From an uncultured Bacteroidales bacterium (GTDB taxonomy: Bacteria > Bacteroidota > Bacteroidia > Bacteroidales > UBA932): a stretch of DNA of 64,000 nucleotides. How positions within the stretch are numbered: position 1 is the first letter of the stretch; each line of letters begins with the position of its first letter. Positions 34,313-43,897 of this stretch are shown here, in pieces. The position numbers and the translations under genes were made by a program. Where the stretch lies: assembly GCA_934680015.1 (NCBI GenBank), contig CAKUSP010000006.1:70544-134543 (forward strand). Reading direction: 5' to 3'. Under the pieces are notes generated by a model, which did not search any database, was not told the DNA's origin, and saw nothing but the letters and a program-made list of their open reading frames with translations.

Positions 34313-35314
34313 TTATTCGTGTTTTTCGCTTTCTTTTTTCCATTCCCATGAATAAAGGATAGACTCAGTCTGTCGGAAGAGATTTCGTTTGTTATCCTTA
34401 GGAGCAAACACCCAAGCTTCAAGCACAATCACTTCCGTACCATCTTTCGAGTAAAATGCGTGGCTAACGAAAGGCCCTCCCATGAATGCTCCTGCAACAT
34501 CCCATTGTCCATGTGTCTGGGCAAATGACATCCCACGATATTTTACATATTCTGTGGTAGGCTTCCAGAATTCGGCTGTCTGCATATAGGTATTTTCGTC
34601 AGGGCCAGGTACATTGGCCTTTAGAATCTGATTTCTCTTTCGTATTATACTCTCCTCGAGCAGATCATTCCCCTCTACCGGGTAACTATACACGAATATG
34701 CCTTGGGTGTAATTTCTGGTGTTATATTCCATCCATGCAAAGTTATGATTGATTTTACGCAATTCATAGCCGGAAGGCGCGTGAATGCCTCCACCGAAAA
34801 CAGGCTCTAACTTGGCGCGTATCTCGCGGTTTTCATATCGGATGGCATTACGCACGACGCGATCTCTTTCTGCTTGTTCTATTGCATTAATGATTAATTC
34901 TTTATTTTTCTCAAACAGAACTTTTGCGTCTTCTTGTGTGTAAGCGGCGATGTTTATTATTATCTGTGGCGATGCCCACTTGTCTTTAACTATTGTCACG
35001 CCAGGCTTTTGAATCTGAGGGTTAATCTCGGTGAAGATGATATTACGGTGAACCTTAAACATCTCTGTGAAATTACCATGGGTCACGTGTATTAAAGTAT
35101 AGAGCGGTTCCCGAAGAGGAAGGTAAGGATAGTCGGCTTCCAATGTATTTGTTAGACTTTCCCCTAACACTCCATCCCATTCAACTTTTTCTATAACGAT
35201 GAGGACCTCGCCTGCTTTGCCACTTATGGAAGGCATTAATTTTTCTCCACTGTTTTTGCAAGACGATAGTAAGCACAGGATAAGGGTGGTAAAACAGATA
35301 AAATATTTCTTCAT
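34313..35314 (-). CDS. DUF4837-family lipoprotein
   Basis: A 333-residue lipoprotein: the signal LILCLLSSC puts the lipidated cysteine near 19. The body (KAGEVLIVIEK, HGNFTEMFKVHRNIIF, MEYNTRNYTQGIFVYSYP) matches DUF4837, a Bacteroidetes family of unknown function regularly found behind rseP. It is the last gene of the leftward block with the M23 peptidase, dxr and rseP, although 70 bases separate it from rseP and a repeat-like TIR fragment lies in that gap. A role in envelope homeostasis is inference from the neighbours. Confidence 0.85.
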   Translation of the reverse strand: MKKYFICFTTLILCLLSSCKNSGEKLMPSISGKAGEVLIVIEKVEWDGVLGESLTNTLEADYPYLPLREPLYTLIHVTHGNFTEMFKVHRNIIFTEINPQIQKPGVTIVKDKWASPQIIINIAAYTQEDAKVLFEKNKELIINAIEQAERDRVVRNAIRYENREIRAKLEPVFGGGIHAPSGYELRKINHNFAWMEYNTRNYTQGIFVYSYPVEGNDLLEESIIRKRNQILKANVPGPDENTYMQTAEFWKPTTEYVKYRGMSFAQTHGQWDVAGAFMGGPFVSHAFYSKDGTEVIVLEAWVFAPKDNKRNLFRQTESILYSWEWKKESEKHE

Positions 35315-35333
35315 AAACCTATGACTTGTTTCT

Positions 35334-35359
35334 AGTAATCCTTAAAAAAATAAGTTGCG
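35334..35359. repeat. Solo end of the short inverted-repeat element family
   Basis: AGTAATCCTTAAAAAAATAAG is nearly identical to the ends of the elements at 49185-49343 and 56493-56560. No partner end is visible nearby, so it looks like a remnant. Confidence 0.4.
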
Positions 35360-35385
35360 TCAGATTAGGATGTCAAATATACGCT

Positions 35386-36681
35386 TTATCTAATTAAGCG
35401 GGATATATCATTCCCGAAAGCAAGGAACATCAGCATGAAAAGTAACATCATACCTATAAACTGCATAATGACCAAGAACTTTACCGAAGGCTTTTTCCCA
35501 CTGATCATTTCATAAAGGGTAAATAAAATATGTCCACCATCTAGACCCGGGATGGGAATCAGGTTCATTACACCCAGCATTATAGATAGTAATGCTATAA
35601 TGGAGAGGAATTGATACCAATCCCATGCGCTAGGGAAGATTTGCCCTATGGATATAAAGCTTCCCACTGACTTGTATGCCCCAGTAGATGGTTTGACCAC
35701 TAACTTAAGGTCTTGAATGTAACCGCTTATAGTGCTACCGGTCCGTTTAAAGCCTTCTGCTACGCTCTGCAGGGCATTATAATGTTTACGTTCTACATCC
35801 GGAGCCTTAAGATACACCCCTATTCTTCCGGCACTATCTATCTGAATAGGAATAGACAGAGTCTCTGTGTCGCGTAAAACGTCCATTTCAACTCTCTGTC
35901 CTGCATGCTCTTTAAGAAGAGGTTGGGCGTCTTGAAAGAAATCGGCGCGTTGCCCATCTATCGATAGGATTCTGTCCCCCTTATGTAAAAATACTCTATT
36001 AGACGGTGAAGACACGGAATCTACTATAAAAGGAAGTGCCAGATCGAACATCATCGGAGAGTTTAGGACCTCGCTTGTTCGGGCCAAATCCATATATACA
36101 TTGATGGTGTCTGCCCCTCGTAATACTCTTACCTTATGCCCTTCACGTCTTATAAGATCTGCTTGAATTCCAGAAAAGTCGGTGGGAGTGTAGTCGTCTA
36201 TGCTTATGATATGATCACCTGCTCGAAATCCCATGTCACGGGCCAATTCGTTAGGGTATATCTGTGCGTTTTTATTCGGTATATAAGCGCTTCCCCAAAT
36301 GCCGCATATTACGCTATAAGTTATGATGGCAAAGATAAAATTGAATAGAACTCCACCTGCCATTACCAGAAGTCTTTGCCACGCTGGGTGAGAGCGGAAC
36401 TCCCATGGCTGTGGCTGATTTTTCATCCCCTCAAGGTCCATGGATTCGTCGACCATGCCGGCTATCTTACAATAACCACCGAATGGTAACCAGCCTATTC
36501 CGAATTCAGTTTCTCCTTTTTTGAATTTAATAATGGATTTCCCACCTACATCGAAAAACAGATAGAATTTGTCCACTCTAATGTGGAAGAGTTTTGCAAA
36601 GAGAAAGTGGCCGGCTTCATGAACTATAATTAATAGGGATAGGGCCAATATCACCTGGATAATCTTAAATAGAACTACCAT
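35386..36681 (-). CDS. rseP: RIP metalloprotease (site-2 protease) RseP
   Basis: A membrane-embedded zinc protease that cuts transmembrane proteins such as anti-sigma factors. The zinc motif VHEAGHFLF lies near residues 20-28 in the first helix, and the third ligand motif NLIPIPGLDGGH near 380. Two PDZ-type domains fill the middle (~125-290). Length 431 is typical. It starts 6 bases downstream of the dxr stop in a conserved Bacteroidales cluster. The substrate, probably an ECF anti-sigma factor, is not in the window. Confidence 0.93.
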   Translation of the reverse strand: MVVLFKIIQVILALSLLIIVHEAGHFLFAKLFHIRVDKFYLFFDVGGKSIIKFKKGETEFGIGWLPFGGYCKIAGMVDESMDLEGMKNQPQPWEFRSHPAWQRLLVMAGGVLFNFIFAIITYSVICGIWGSAYIPNKNAQIYPNELARDMGFRAGDHIISIDDYTPTDFSGIQADLIRREGHKVRVLRGADTINVYMDLARTSEVLNSPMMFDLALPFIVDSVSSPSNRVFLHKGDRILSIDGQRADFFQDAQPLLKEHAGQRVEMDVLRDTETLSIPIQIDSAGRIGVYLKAPDVERKHYNALQSVAEGFKRTGSTISGYIQDLKLVVKPSTGAYKSVGSFISIGQIFPSAWDWYQFLSIIALLSIMLGVMNLIPIPGLDGGHILFTLYEMISGKKPSVKFLVIMQFIGMMLLFMLMFLAFGNDISRLIR

Positions 36682-36687
36682 GTCAAA

Positions 36688-37839
36688 TCAAATCTTACTA
36701 AGCGCTGTGCAGACGGTTTCTTCGTGCGTGTGGAAAATGTCTTCGAGCGAAGGGTTTGCCACAAAAGTCGCACCATCAAGACAATCTTCAATGAGATCGC
36801 TGATGCCGTAAAAACTGAGCTTGCCTTCGATGAACGCTTTTACTGCCACTTCATTAGCAGCATTGAGAACACATGGAATGTTACCACCTCTTCTAAATGC
36901 GCTTCGGGCCAATCCCAGATTCGGGAACCTGCTTTCATCCGGAGCCTCGAAGTGAAGGGATGCAAGCTGTGCAAAGTCTATTTTCTTGTTTCCGACACTT
37001 AGCCGTTGCGGAAAACTAAGGGCCAATCCTATCGGCTCTCTCATATCTGGACATCCCATTTGGGCAAGCACTGCACCATCTTCGAATTCGATCATGGAAT
37101 GGATTATGGACTCGGGGTGTACAACTATGTTTATCATAGATGGATCCACATCGAAAAGCCAGCATGCTTCTATCATTTCAAAGCCCTTGTTCATCATTGT
37201 GGCGGAATCTATGGTGACTTTTGCCCCCATATTCCAGTTAGGGTGTTTAAGTGCATCGCTGACAGTGGCTTTACTGATTCTATCTTTATCCCACTCTCTG
37301 AATGGACCTCCAGATGCGGTCAAATGGATGCGCGTGAGTGCGTTTCCTTGTGCGGCGAGAAGGCATTGGAATATAGCTGAATGCTCGCTATCTACAGGAA
37401 GAATTACTGCGTTGTGTTCCCGCATTGTGCGAGTTACTATACTACCTGCTGCCACAAGAGTCTCTTTATTGGCCAATGCGACTATCTTCCCGGCTTCAAG
37501 GGCAGCGAGTGTAGGCTTTAATCCACTGAACCCTACCATGGCGCCCAGTACTATATCAACATCTGGTGCAGATGCAAGGGCGCAAAGACTATCTATTCCA
37601 GCAAACACCTTACTATCAGTGTTTTTTAAATTATCGTTTAATGCTGGGTAAAAGGTTTCATCGCAGATTACGACATTATTGGCATCGAATTCGATAGCTT
37701 GTTGACTTAGAAGATCTATATTCCTGTTGGCGCTTATCAACTCGACTTCAAAAAGATCGCGGTGCTGTCTTATAACGTCAAGTGCTTGAGTTCCTATGGA
37801 TCCGGTTGAGCCCAGGATGGCAATTTTTCGTTTATTCAT
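36688..37839 (-). CDS. dxr: 1-deoxy-D-xylulose 5-phosphate reductoisomerase
   Basis: Converts DXP to 2-C-methyl-D-erythritol 4-phosphate with NADPH, the committed step of the MEP isoprenoid pathway. The N-terminal NADPH-binding signature ILGSTGSIGTQALDVI is at 8-23; the metal and substrate residues follow in PVDSEHSAIFQ, TASGGPFR and the flexible-loop region HPNWNMG. Length 383. It overlaps the M23 peptidase stop by one base. Its product route ends in the polyprenyl synthase encoded at 29.6 kb. Confidence 0.95.
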   Translation of the reverse strand: MNKRKIAILGSTGSIGTQALDVIRQHRDLFEVELISANRNIDLLSQQAIEFDANNVVICDETFYPALNDNLKNTDSKVFAGIDSLCALASAPDVDIVLGAMVGFSGLKPTLAALEAGKIVALANKETLVAAGSIVTRTMREHNAVILPVDSEHSAIFQCLLAAQGNALTRIHLTASGGPFREWDKDRISKATVSDALKHPNWNMGAKVTIDSATMMNKGFEMIEACWLFDVDPSMINIVVHPESIIHSMIEFEDGAVLAQMGCPDMREPIGLALSFPQRLSVGNKKIDFAQLASLHFEAPDESRFPNLGLARSAFRRGGNIPCVLNAANEVAVKAFIEGKLSFYGISDLIEDCLDGATFVANPSLEDIFHTHEETVCTALSKI

Positions 37840-38687
37840 TAGAAAGATATGTAAAGTGTAGGATCTACGGCGACGCCTTTATACCATAGTTCGAAATGCA
37901 GATGATCTCCAGTGGAAGTGGAACCTGTATTTCCTACATACGCTATAGGTGTTCCAGCCTTGACTATATCGCCTTGTTTTTTTAGAAGGCTACGATTGTG
38001 CTTATATATCGATATTATATCCGAACTATGCTGTATGGCTATGGTATAGCCGTATTCGTTACTCCATCCGGAATAGATGACAGTACCATCAAGGGCAGAT
38101 TTTACTACACTATTAACAGGCGCAGTAATATCTACAGCAGGATGGGTAGCTACATCAAATCCGTTTGAGATTACACCCACTAGAGGTGTAAAGAAGTGTA
38201 CCCCTTCTATAGGTAGGTTGCGCTTGGTAGTGGAGGATAGTCCGAATTGTTCCTCTTCGCCCACCTTGGCCCTAAGAAGGGAATCTTGTCTATGAATAAA
38301 GGCTGTGTTCTTGCTTTTTAGATATGGAACTCTATGGGAATTGCGGGTCACTTCATCCAGTGATAGTGTTTGTTCACCATCTAGAGTGCGGTTAAGATTC
38401 TGTGCATATAACTCCCAGCGGATCATGGCACTTTCTAGTGAGTCTATCTTTATGGCATTAGAAATGGCTTGACTTCTAAATTTGGCATCTGGATATCCTG
38501 GTATAGTGTAGTGTAAAGGGGTGAATACTAAGATGCTATATATGCCACCTATTATCACACACACGAATAAGGCGAGCATGCTGAAAAATGCTAATCTTGA
38601 GAACTTGACTGAATATATCTTTTCGTGCGTGGAATCCTCAACTAAGGAAAGTCTATATAGTTTCCGCTGATTTTTTTTACTCTCCAT
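37839..38687 (-). CDS. M23-family (LytM-type) metallopeptidase, membrane-anchored
   Basis: A 282-residue envelope protein with one N-terminal transmembrane segment (LAFFSMLALFVCVIIGGIYSI near 31-52) and a C-terminal LytM domain. The zinc-site pattern reads HPAVDI (the usual HxxxD) and HLHFELW near the end. Between them lies a helical linker. It may cut peptidoglycan cross-links or regulate a cell-wall hydrolase. It is the first gene of the conserved leftward block with dxr, rseP and DUF4837, and diverges from ruvX with only 25 bases between the starts. Confidence 0.9.
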   Translation of the reverse strand: MESKKNQRKLYRLSLVEDSTHEKIYSVKFSRLAFFSMLALFVCVIIGGIYSILVFTPLHYTIPGYPDAKFRSQAISNAIKIDSLESAMIRWELYAQNLNRTLDGEQTLSLDEVTRNSHRVPYLKSKNTAFIHRQDSLLRAKVGEEEQFGLSSTTKRNLPIEGVHFFTPLVGVISNGFDVATHPAVDITAPVNSVVKSALDGTVIYSGWSNEYGYTIAIQHSSDIISIYKHNRSLLKKQGDIVKAGTPIAYVGNTGSTSTGDHLHFELWYKGVAVDPTLYISF

Positions 38688-38712
38688 ATTTTGTTAACTT
38701 TGCGGCAGTTCT

Positions 38713-39129
38713 ATGGATAGGATAATAGGCATAGATTTCGGAAGTGCGCGGACGGGGATAGCCGTCAGCGATCCGCTTCGAATATTTGCCTCCGCCTTGG
38801 ATACGCTGCCTTCTGCAAAGATAATAGATTATCTTAAAAAATACGAGGAAAAGGGGGAGAGGATAGTACGATTTGTAGTGGGTTATCCTCTTGCTCTTGA
38901 TGGCTCACCTGCCCAAAGCGCTGCGGGTGTGGATGATTTCATAAAGAAAGTGCAAAAGGCTTTTCCCGATGTGCCTATAACGCTGGAAGATGAGAGATTT
39001 ACGTCGGTATTGGCCCATAGGGCTATGATAGATGGGGGTATGAAGGCGTCGCGCCGAAGGGATAAAAAGGAAGTTGATAGAATTAGCGCAGCTATAATAC
39101 TGCAGAGTTATTTGGATAAAGTGAAATGA
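38713..39129 (+). CDS. ruvX: RuvX/YqgF-type Holliday junction resolvase
   Basis: A 138-residue RNase H-fold protein with the signature RIIGIDFGSARTGIAVSD at the N-terminus, VGYPLALDG in the middle and LEDERFTS plus the late acidic site. The family acts as a putative Holliday junction nuclease and in 16S rRNA maturation (YqgF). A TAACTTTG -7 box lies just upstream (38695-38702). It overlaps the def gene by 4 bases, a common pair in Bacteroidetes. Confidence 0.9.
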   Translation: MDRIIGIDFGSARTGIAVSDPLRIFASALDTLPSAKIIDYLKKYEEKGERIVRFVVGYPLALDGSPAQSAAGVDDFIKKVQKAFPDVPITLEDERFTSVLAHRAMIDGGMKASRRRDKKEVDRISAAIILQSYLDKVK

Positions 39130-39680
39130 TAAGACCGATTTATTTATATGGTTCCGAAGTTTTGCGGAAGACTTGTTCGGAGGCCGATTTGAGAGATAAG
39201 GATGGATTGGCATCCTTAATAAAGGATTTATGGGATACGCTAGAAGTAGCAGATGGTTGTGGATTGGCCGCTCCTCAGATAGGAGTAAGTTCCCGCGTGT
39301 TAGTGGTAGATGGTACTGGTATGGCAGAGGAAATGCCATATTTGAAAGATTTTAAAAGAGTGATGATCAATCCAGTGCTTTTAGAAGAATCTGACCAAAA
39401 GTGCGATTATAACGAAGGCTGTCTAAGCGTTCCTGGCATATATTACGATGTGACTAGGCCTAAGTCCATTAAGGTGGAATACTATAACGAGAATTTCGAG
39501 AAAGTGGTTGAGGAATTGGATAAGTTCGATGCCCGTATGGTACAGCATGAGATGAGTCACCTAGATGGACACTTATTTGTGGATTTTATACCGCCAATAC
39601 GGCAGAAAATGTTACGGGGAAAACTAACTGGTATATCCAAAGGAAAAGCCAGAACACAATATAAAACTGTAATCAAATAA
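39126..39680 (+). CDS. def: Peptide deformylase
   Basis: Removes the N-formyl group from new proteins. Motif 1 GCGLAAPQIG is near residues 42-51, motif 2 EGCLSVPG near 98-105 (metal Cys), and motif 3 QHEMSHLDGHLF near 139-150, where the usual HExDH has Ser before the second His. Length 184. It overlaps ruvX and is followed by the phosphomannomutase gene after 8 bases. Confidence 0.95.
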   Translation: MIRPIYLYGSEVLRKTCSEADLRDKDGLASLIKDLWDTLEVADGCGLAAPQIGVSSRVLVVDGTGMAEEMPYLKDFKRVMINPVLLEESDQKCDYNEGCLSVPGIYYDVTRPKSIKVEYYNENFEKVVEELDKFDARMVQHEMSHLDGHLFVDFIPPIRQKMLRGKLTGISKGKARTQYKTVIK

Positions 39681-39688
39681 GAATTATT

Positions 39689-41056
39689 ATGGGAGCATTT
39701 CATGCGTACGACATCCGTGGTATTTACGGAGTCGATTTTGATAAAGATGTAGCGTATAAGGTAGGTTATTTCCTGCCAGAACTTCTAAACACGAAGAAGA
39801 TAGTGGTGGGAAGAGACTGTCGCGTTTCTTCCCCGGAGATTCATGATGCATTAGTGGAGGGTATAACCGATGCTGGGGCCGATGCCTTTGATTTAGGGCT
39901 TTCTACTACCCCTATGGTCTATTTTGCCACGGCCAATTATAACTTCGATGCGTCTGTCCAAATCACGGCTTCACATAATTCCGCTAAGTATAATGGAATG
40001 AAAGTCTCTAGAAGTCAGGCTCTTCCAGTGGGACTTGACAGTGGATTGGGACAGATTAAGCAGTGGATAGACGAGAATCGTCCTACTCCTATTGCTAGTA
40101 AGCGTGGTGAAGTTCATCCTATGGATATCCATAAGGATTATATCGATTTCATGATGAAGTTTAAGGGGGATTATTCAAACCTTAAGATAGTTTTCGACTT
40201 ATCTAATGGTATGTCTAATCTATTCGCAAAAGAAGTATTCGGAAAGGAGCCAGTTTATTTATTCGACGAGATGGATGGCAGGTTTCCTAACCATGACCCT
40301 AACCCACTTGTAGCAAAAAATGTGGAGGCTCTTCAGAAAAAGGTTCGAGAAGAGAAGGCCGATATTGGCGTCATTTACGATGGAGATGCGGATAGGGTTA
40401 TGTTTGTCGATGAGAAGGGTGGTTTCGTCGCTCCAGATCTTATTATTGCTATGATGGCACTTTATTTCTGTGATGAAAGAGGGGCTAAAAACCCTATAGT
40501 CCTTCAGGAAATCCGTAGTTCTAAGGCTGTTGCGGAGTTTTTAGCTAACTATGGTGCCGATGTCCATACATGGAAGGTAGGGCGTGCTTATGCTGCTCCT
40601 AAATTGCGCGAGATAAATGGATTGTGGGGAGGAGAATTAGCTGGACATTATTATTTTAAAGATTTCTTTTATTCAGATAGCGGGCTTCTTTCATCTTTGA
40701 TAGTGCTAAGGATAGTTTCTGCTCTTAAGAAGAAGGGTGTTACCTTTAGTGAGCAGATAGGTAAGATATCTAAGTATAAGAATTCTGGCGAGATTAACTT
40801 TAAACTTGAGGATAAGAGTGGCGCCATGGTTGCGGTCAGGGATCATTTTGTAGAAACACTTGGCCAGCCTGATAAGTATATGGATTTCGATGGCTTCCGC
40901 TTAGAATATCCTACATGGTGGTTTAATATTCGCCCTTCCAATACGGAGCCGTATTTGCGATTTATCTGTGAAGCCACTACAGATGAAGAACTAAATGCCC
41001 GTGTGAAAGAGGTAAGTGAGATATTGGAGAATCGGTTCGGGGGAATACGTAGCTAA
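39689..41056 (+). CDS. Phosphomannomutase/phosphoglucomutase
   Basis: An alpha-D-phosphohexomutase of 455 residues that interconverts hexose 1- and 6-phosphates for surface polysaccharide precursors. The phosphoserine loop TASHNSAKYNGMKVS is near 93-107, the metal loop DGDADRVMF near 231-239, the sugar-specificity loop GGELAGHYYF near 314-323, and the phosphate-binding RPSNTEPYLR near 420. The HAD gene follows after a single base. Confidence 0.93.
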   Translation: MGAFHAYDIRGIYGVDFDKDVAYKVGYFLPELLNTKKIVVGRDCRVSSPEIHDALVEGITDAGADAFDLGLSTTPMVYFATANYNFDASVQITASHNSAKYNGMKVSRSQALPVGLDSGLGQIKQWIDENRPTPIASKRGEVHPMDIHKDYIDFMMKFKGDYSNLKIVFDLSNGMSNLFAKEVFGKEPVYLFDEMDGRFPNHDPNPLVAKNVEALQKKVREEKADIGVIYDGDADRVMFVDEKGGFVAPDLIIAMMALYFCDERGAKNPIVLQEIRSSKAVAEFLANYGADVHTWKVGRAYAAPKLREINGLWGGELAGHYYFKDFFYSDSGLLSSLIVLRIVSALKKKGVTFSEQIGKISKYKNSGEINFKLEDKSGAMVAVRDHFVETLGQPDKYMDFDGFRLEYPTWWFNIRPSNTEPYLRFICEATTDEELNARVKEVSEILENRFGGIRS

Positions 41057-41057
41057 G

Positions 41058-41657
41058 ATGACTTATATTTTTGATTTGGATGGCACCCTTTACAATAGAA
41101 AGGGACTTAAAATCAGAATGCTATTACGCTCTATTCGAAATGGGCGCCCGCTTAAAATGCTTTTTTGCGAGCGCTCATGCCGAAGGGCGATAAGTGGGAT
41201 AGATACCGGAACCATTAATTATGAAACGCTTTTCGAGAAAATGTCTTCATATAGTGGGTGGAGTGTGGATAAGGTCCGCGATTGGTATAATAACTGGTAT
41301 ATGCCGACTATGGTCGATGAGATCCGTAGGCACTTTCCTTTAAGACCAGGACTGAAAGAAAGGCTTGAAACTTTTAAAAAACAGGGAGATAGATTAGTTA
41401 TACTGTCTGACTATGGTTGTATAAAGGAGAAGTTGGAAGCTTTAGGGCTTGATCCGTCTCTTTTCGATGCTCTTTTCGATGCTCCATCGCTAGGAGGATA
41501 CAAACCGGCTCCGGGGGTGTTTAGAACTACGCTTCAGATATTGAATTGTAATCCAAGTGAATGCCTTATGATAGGAGATCGTCCGGAACGTGACGGTGGA
41601 AGCGAAAAAGTGGGAATCCGTTTCGAGTATATAGACGATTTTATGAAAAATTGTTAA
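41058..41657 (+). CDS. HAD-superfamily hydrolase
   Basis: A 199-residue cytoplasmic phosphatase-like protein. Motif I is IFDLDGTLYN at the N-terminus, motif II LVILSDYG, the lysine in YKPAPGVF, and motif III MIGDRPERDGG. A small helical cap lies between motifs I and II. I chose the ATG one base behind the upstream stop; an earlier ATG at 41016 would add 14 residues inside the mutase gene. The 3' end overlaps the convergent antiporter gene by 4 bases (TTAA). Substrate unknown. Confidence 0.85.
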   Translation: MTYIFDLDGTLYNRKGLKIRMLLRSIRNGRPLKMLFCERSCRRAISGIDTGTINYETLFEKMSSYSGWSVDKVRDWYNNWYMPTMVDEIRRHFPLRPGLKERLETFKKQGDRLVILSDYGCIKEKLEALGLDPSLFDALFDAPSLGGYKPAPGVFRTTLQILNCNPSECLMIGDRPERDGGSEKVGIRFEYIDDFMKNC

Positions 41658-43897
41658 CGGATCCATTCACAGGCACTTTTCTCTCCTGCTAACCATACTT
41701 TGTCCCCCAACTCGAAACGGAAATCGGGTTTGGGATTGGTGATGAAATCGTCGCCTCGAAGCACGCTTATTACCATACATTTGTAGTCTCGTAGCGCTGC
41801 GTTGCGGAGCGTTTTCCCAAGTAGTTGGGAGTTTTCTTCTATGGTAATGCAGCTGACTTTAAATTCGTCATTTGTATGGCTTTCCGTCGGCTCATCGCTA
41901 AACATTTCTTTTAGAGCTTTTATCTGGGAACTGCTTCCTACGGCGAGCAATTTATCATATGGGTATATGACTTCGTCTGAGCGAGGAATAATGATGCTTT
42001 TATTACCGCGGTGTATTTCGATAATATTAGCCCCACTTTGAGAGCGAATAGGGATATCTTTTAATTTATTGCCTACAAGAGATGAGTCTGCAGGCACTTC
42101 GAATTGTTCTAGATGTACATCATAGCCCATAAGTTTTTTTTGTACTGAATTCTGTATGGCGCTTTTCTTCTTGTTCAGGTTATCTTTTTCGTTAAGGTTA
42201 TCAAAGAATGTCTTTTCTATGGATATGGTTTCTTTTAAGTAGTTTCTGCCTAAAAGAATAAGAATGGCTCCACCTATTATAATAAGAACAACTGTCCATC
42301 CGGCCAATTTGAAATGTGCTGCAATAACCGAAATGACTATACCTACCACGATAAAAGTGCGCAGAAGGGTGAGTGCAAAAATTGGCCATTGATTGGAAGT
42401 CTTGGCTTTAATGAGCTTTCGTGCAGAAGAGTTGATGCTGCCAGAGCTTATGCCCATGCCGTAAAGGAATGGGGCCATGGCGGTGAGCGTTATTATAGTG
42501 ATAATTAGAGACGAAAGAGTGCCGCTTAAGTTCGGGAATGTTTTTTCTACAAATGGGTTAAGCAGTTCTTTTGAAAGAAGATTAATAGCTATTAAGATTA
42601 CTCCATACACTAATATGCGCAAGATATAGTGTTTGAGCAGAATCTTCCATTCGCTTTGCTCTGCATTGCTCGTTGAACTCTGACTCTGGTCGTTAAGTAT
42701 CTTTGAGAGTATTTTGTCAGGCAGTTTTTTTACTAACAGCCGATATGTAGGCTCGGAGGCTTTTATTACGAACGGAGCTATCAGGTTACTTATTACGAAA
42801 ACGGCTATAATTACGGGGTAGATATAGTTGCTGACCACTCCCAGTCCTACCCCCACGCTAGCTATTATGAATCCGAATTCGCCCATTTGGGCAAGGCTGA
42901 ATCCTGTATGGATAGCATTGTTTAACCCTCTTCCGGCCAAGAGTACTCCGCCTCCCACGAATATGGTGTCGAACACAAGCAATATCACTACTAAAAGCAG
43001 AATGACGGCCCAGTTTTGAGCTATAATTTGAGGTGAGACCATCATGCCGACGGATACGAAGAATATGGCTCCGAATAAATCCTTTATAGGACAGACCAGT
43101 TTTTCGATATGCTCGCTTTCTATGGTTTCGGCTAGTATAGATCCCATGATAAATGCCCCTAGAGCTGCGGAAAATCCCATATTCTCGGCCAATGCCACCA
43201 TCCCGAAACATAGCCCTATGCTGACGAGCAACAGGATTTCGTCGTTAAGGTAGCGCTTGGCTTTCTTTAGCAAAGTAGGAATGACATATATGCCTACTAT
43301 GAACCATAGAACGAGGAAAAAGGCCAATTTGGCCAGTGCCCCGAACAACTCTCCACCGCTGAATTTAGACGACATGGCGATGGTCGAAAACAGCACCATC
43401 AGGATAATTCCGATTATGTCTTCTATTATCAAAGTGCCAAATACTATTCCGGCGTATGGCTTGTTTTTAAGCCCCATATCTTCGTATGATTTGGCCACAA
43501 CCATAGTGGAGGACATCGGTAGCATACCTCCTAAGAAAATGCTCTCCATATTTGACCATCCGATAGCGCGTCCTGTGACATATCCGATGGTGAACATGCC
43601 TACTAACTTGCAAGCTGATGCTATTATAGACGTACTTCCGCTTTTAATCAGTTTTTTAAAGCTAAATTCTAGGCCAAGTCCGAACATCATGAAGATAATG
43701 CCGATTTCGGACCATTGGTGGACGCTTTCCATGCTTGAAATCCCCGGGAAGAATCCTATACTCGGGCCAATCAGAAATCCGGCCACTATATATCCTAATA
43801 TGAGCGGTTGCTTAAGTGCTCTCGAAATTATAGTGAACACGCCAGCGGATATAAGAATTACCGCCAGGTCTCTAACTAAGTTAAATTCTTCTGACAT
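41654..43897 (-). CDS. CPA2-type cation:proton antiporter with TrkA-C domains
   Basis: A 747-residue KefB-like transporter. The first ~390 residues hold about twelve helices of the Na+/H+ exchanger fold (LILGYIVAGFLIGP, GLGLEFSFKKL, MGEFGFIIASVGVG). After further membrane segments (~420-560), two C-terminal RCK_C/TrkA_C-like domains follow: LEQFEVPADSSLVGNKLKDI and CITIEENSQLLGKTLRNA. No TrkA-N NAD-binding domain is evident, so gating by another ligand is likely. It exchanges K+ or Na+ for protons. It overlaps the GSCFA gene by 17 bases. Confidence 0.9.
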   Translation of the reverse strand: MSEEFNLVRDLAVILISAGVFTIISRALKQPLILGYIVAGFLIGPSIGFFPGISSMESVHQWSEIGIIFMMFGLGLEFSFKKLIKSGSTSIIASACKLVGMFTIGYVTGRAIGWSNMESIFLGGMLPMSSTMVVAKSYEDMGLKNKPYAGIVFGTLIIEDIIGIILMVLFSTIAMSSKFSGGELFGALAKLAFFLVLWFIVGIYVIPTLLKKAKRYLNDEILLLVSIGLCFGMVALAENMGFSAALGAFIMGSILAETIESEHIEKLVCPIKDLFGAIFFVSVGMMVSPQIIAQNWAVILLLVVILLVFDTIFVGGGVLLAGRGLNNAIHTGFSLAQMGEFGFIIASVGVGLGVVSNYIYPVIIAVFVISNLIAPFVIKASEPTYRLLVKKLPDKILSKILNDQSQSSTSNAEQSEWKILLKHYILRILVYGVILIAINLLSKELLNPFVEKTFPNLSGTLSSLIITIITLTAMAPFLYGMGISSGSINSSARKLIKAKTSNQWPIFALTLLRTFIVVGIVISVIAAHFKLAGWTVVLIIIGGAILILLGRNYLKETISIEKTFFDNLNEKDNLNKKKSAIQNSVQKKLMGYDVHLEQFEVPADSSLVGNKLKDIPIRSQSGANIIEIHRGNKSIIIPRSDEVIYPYDKLLAVGSSSQIKALKEMFSDEPTESHTNDEFKVSCITIEENSQLLGKTLRNAALRDYKCMVISVLRGDDFITNPKPDFRFELGDKVWLAGEKSACEWIR

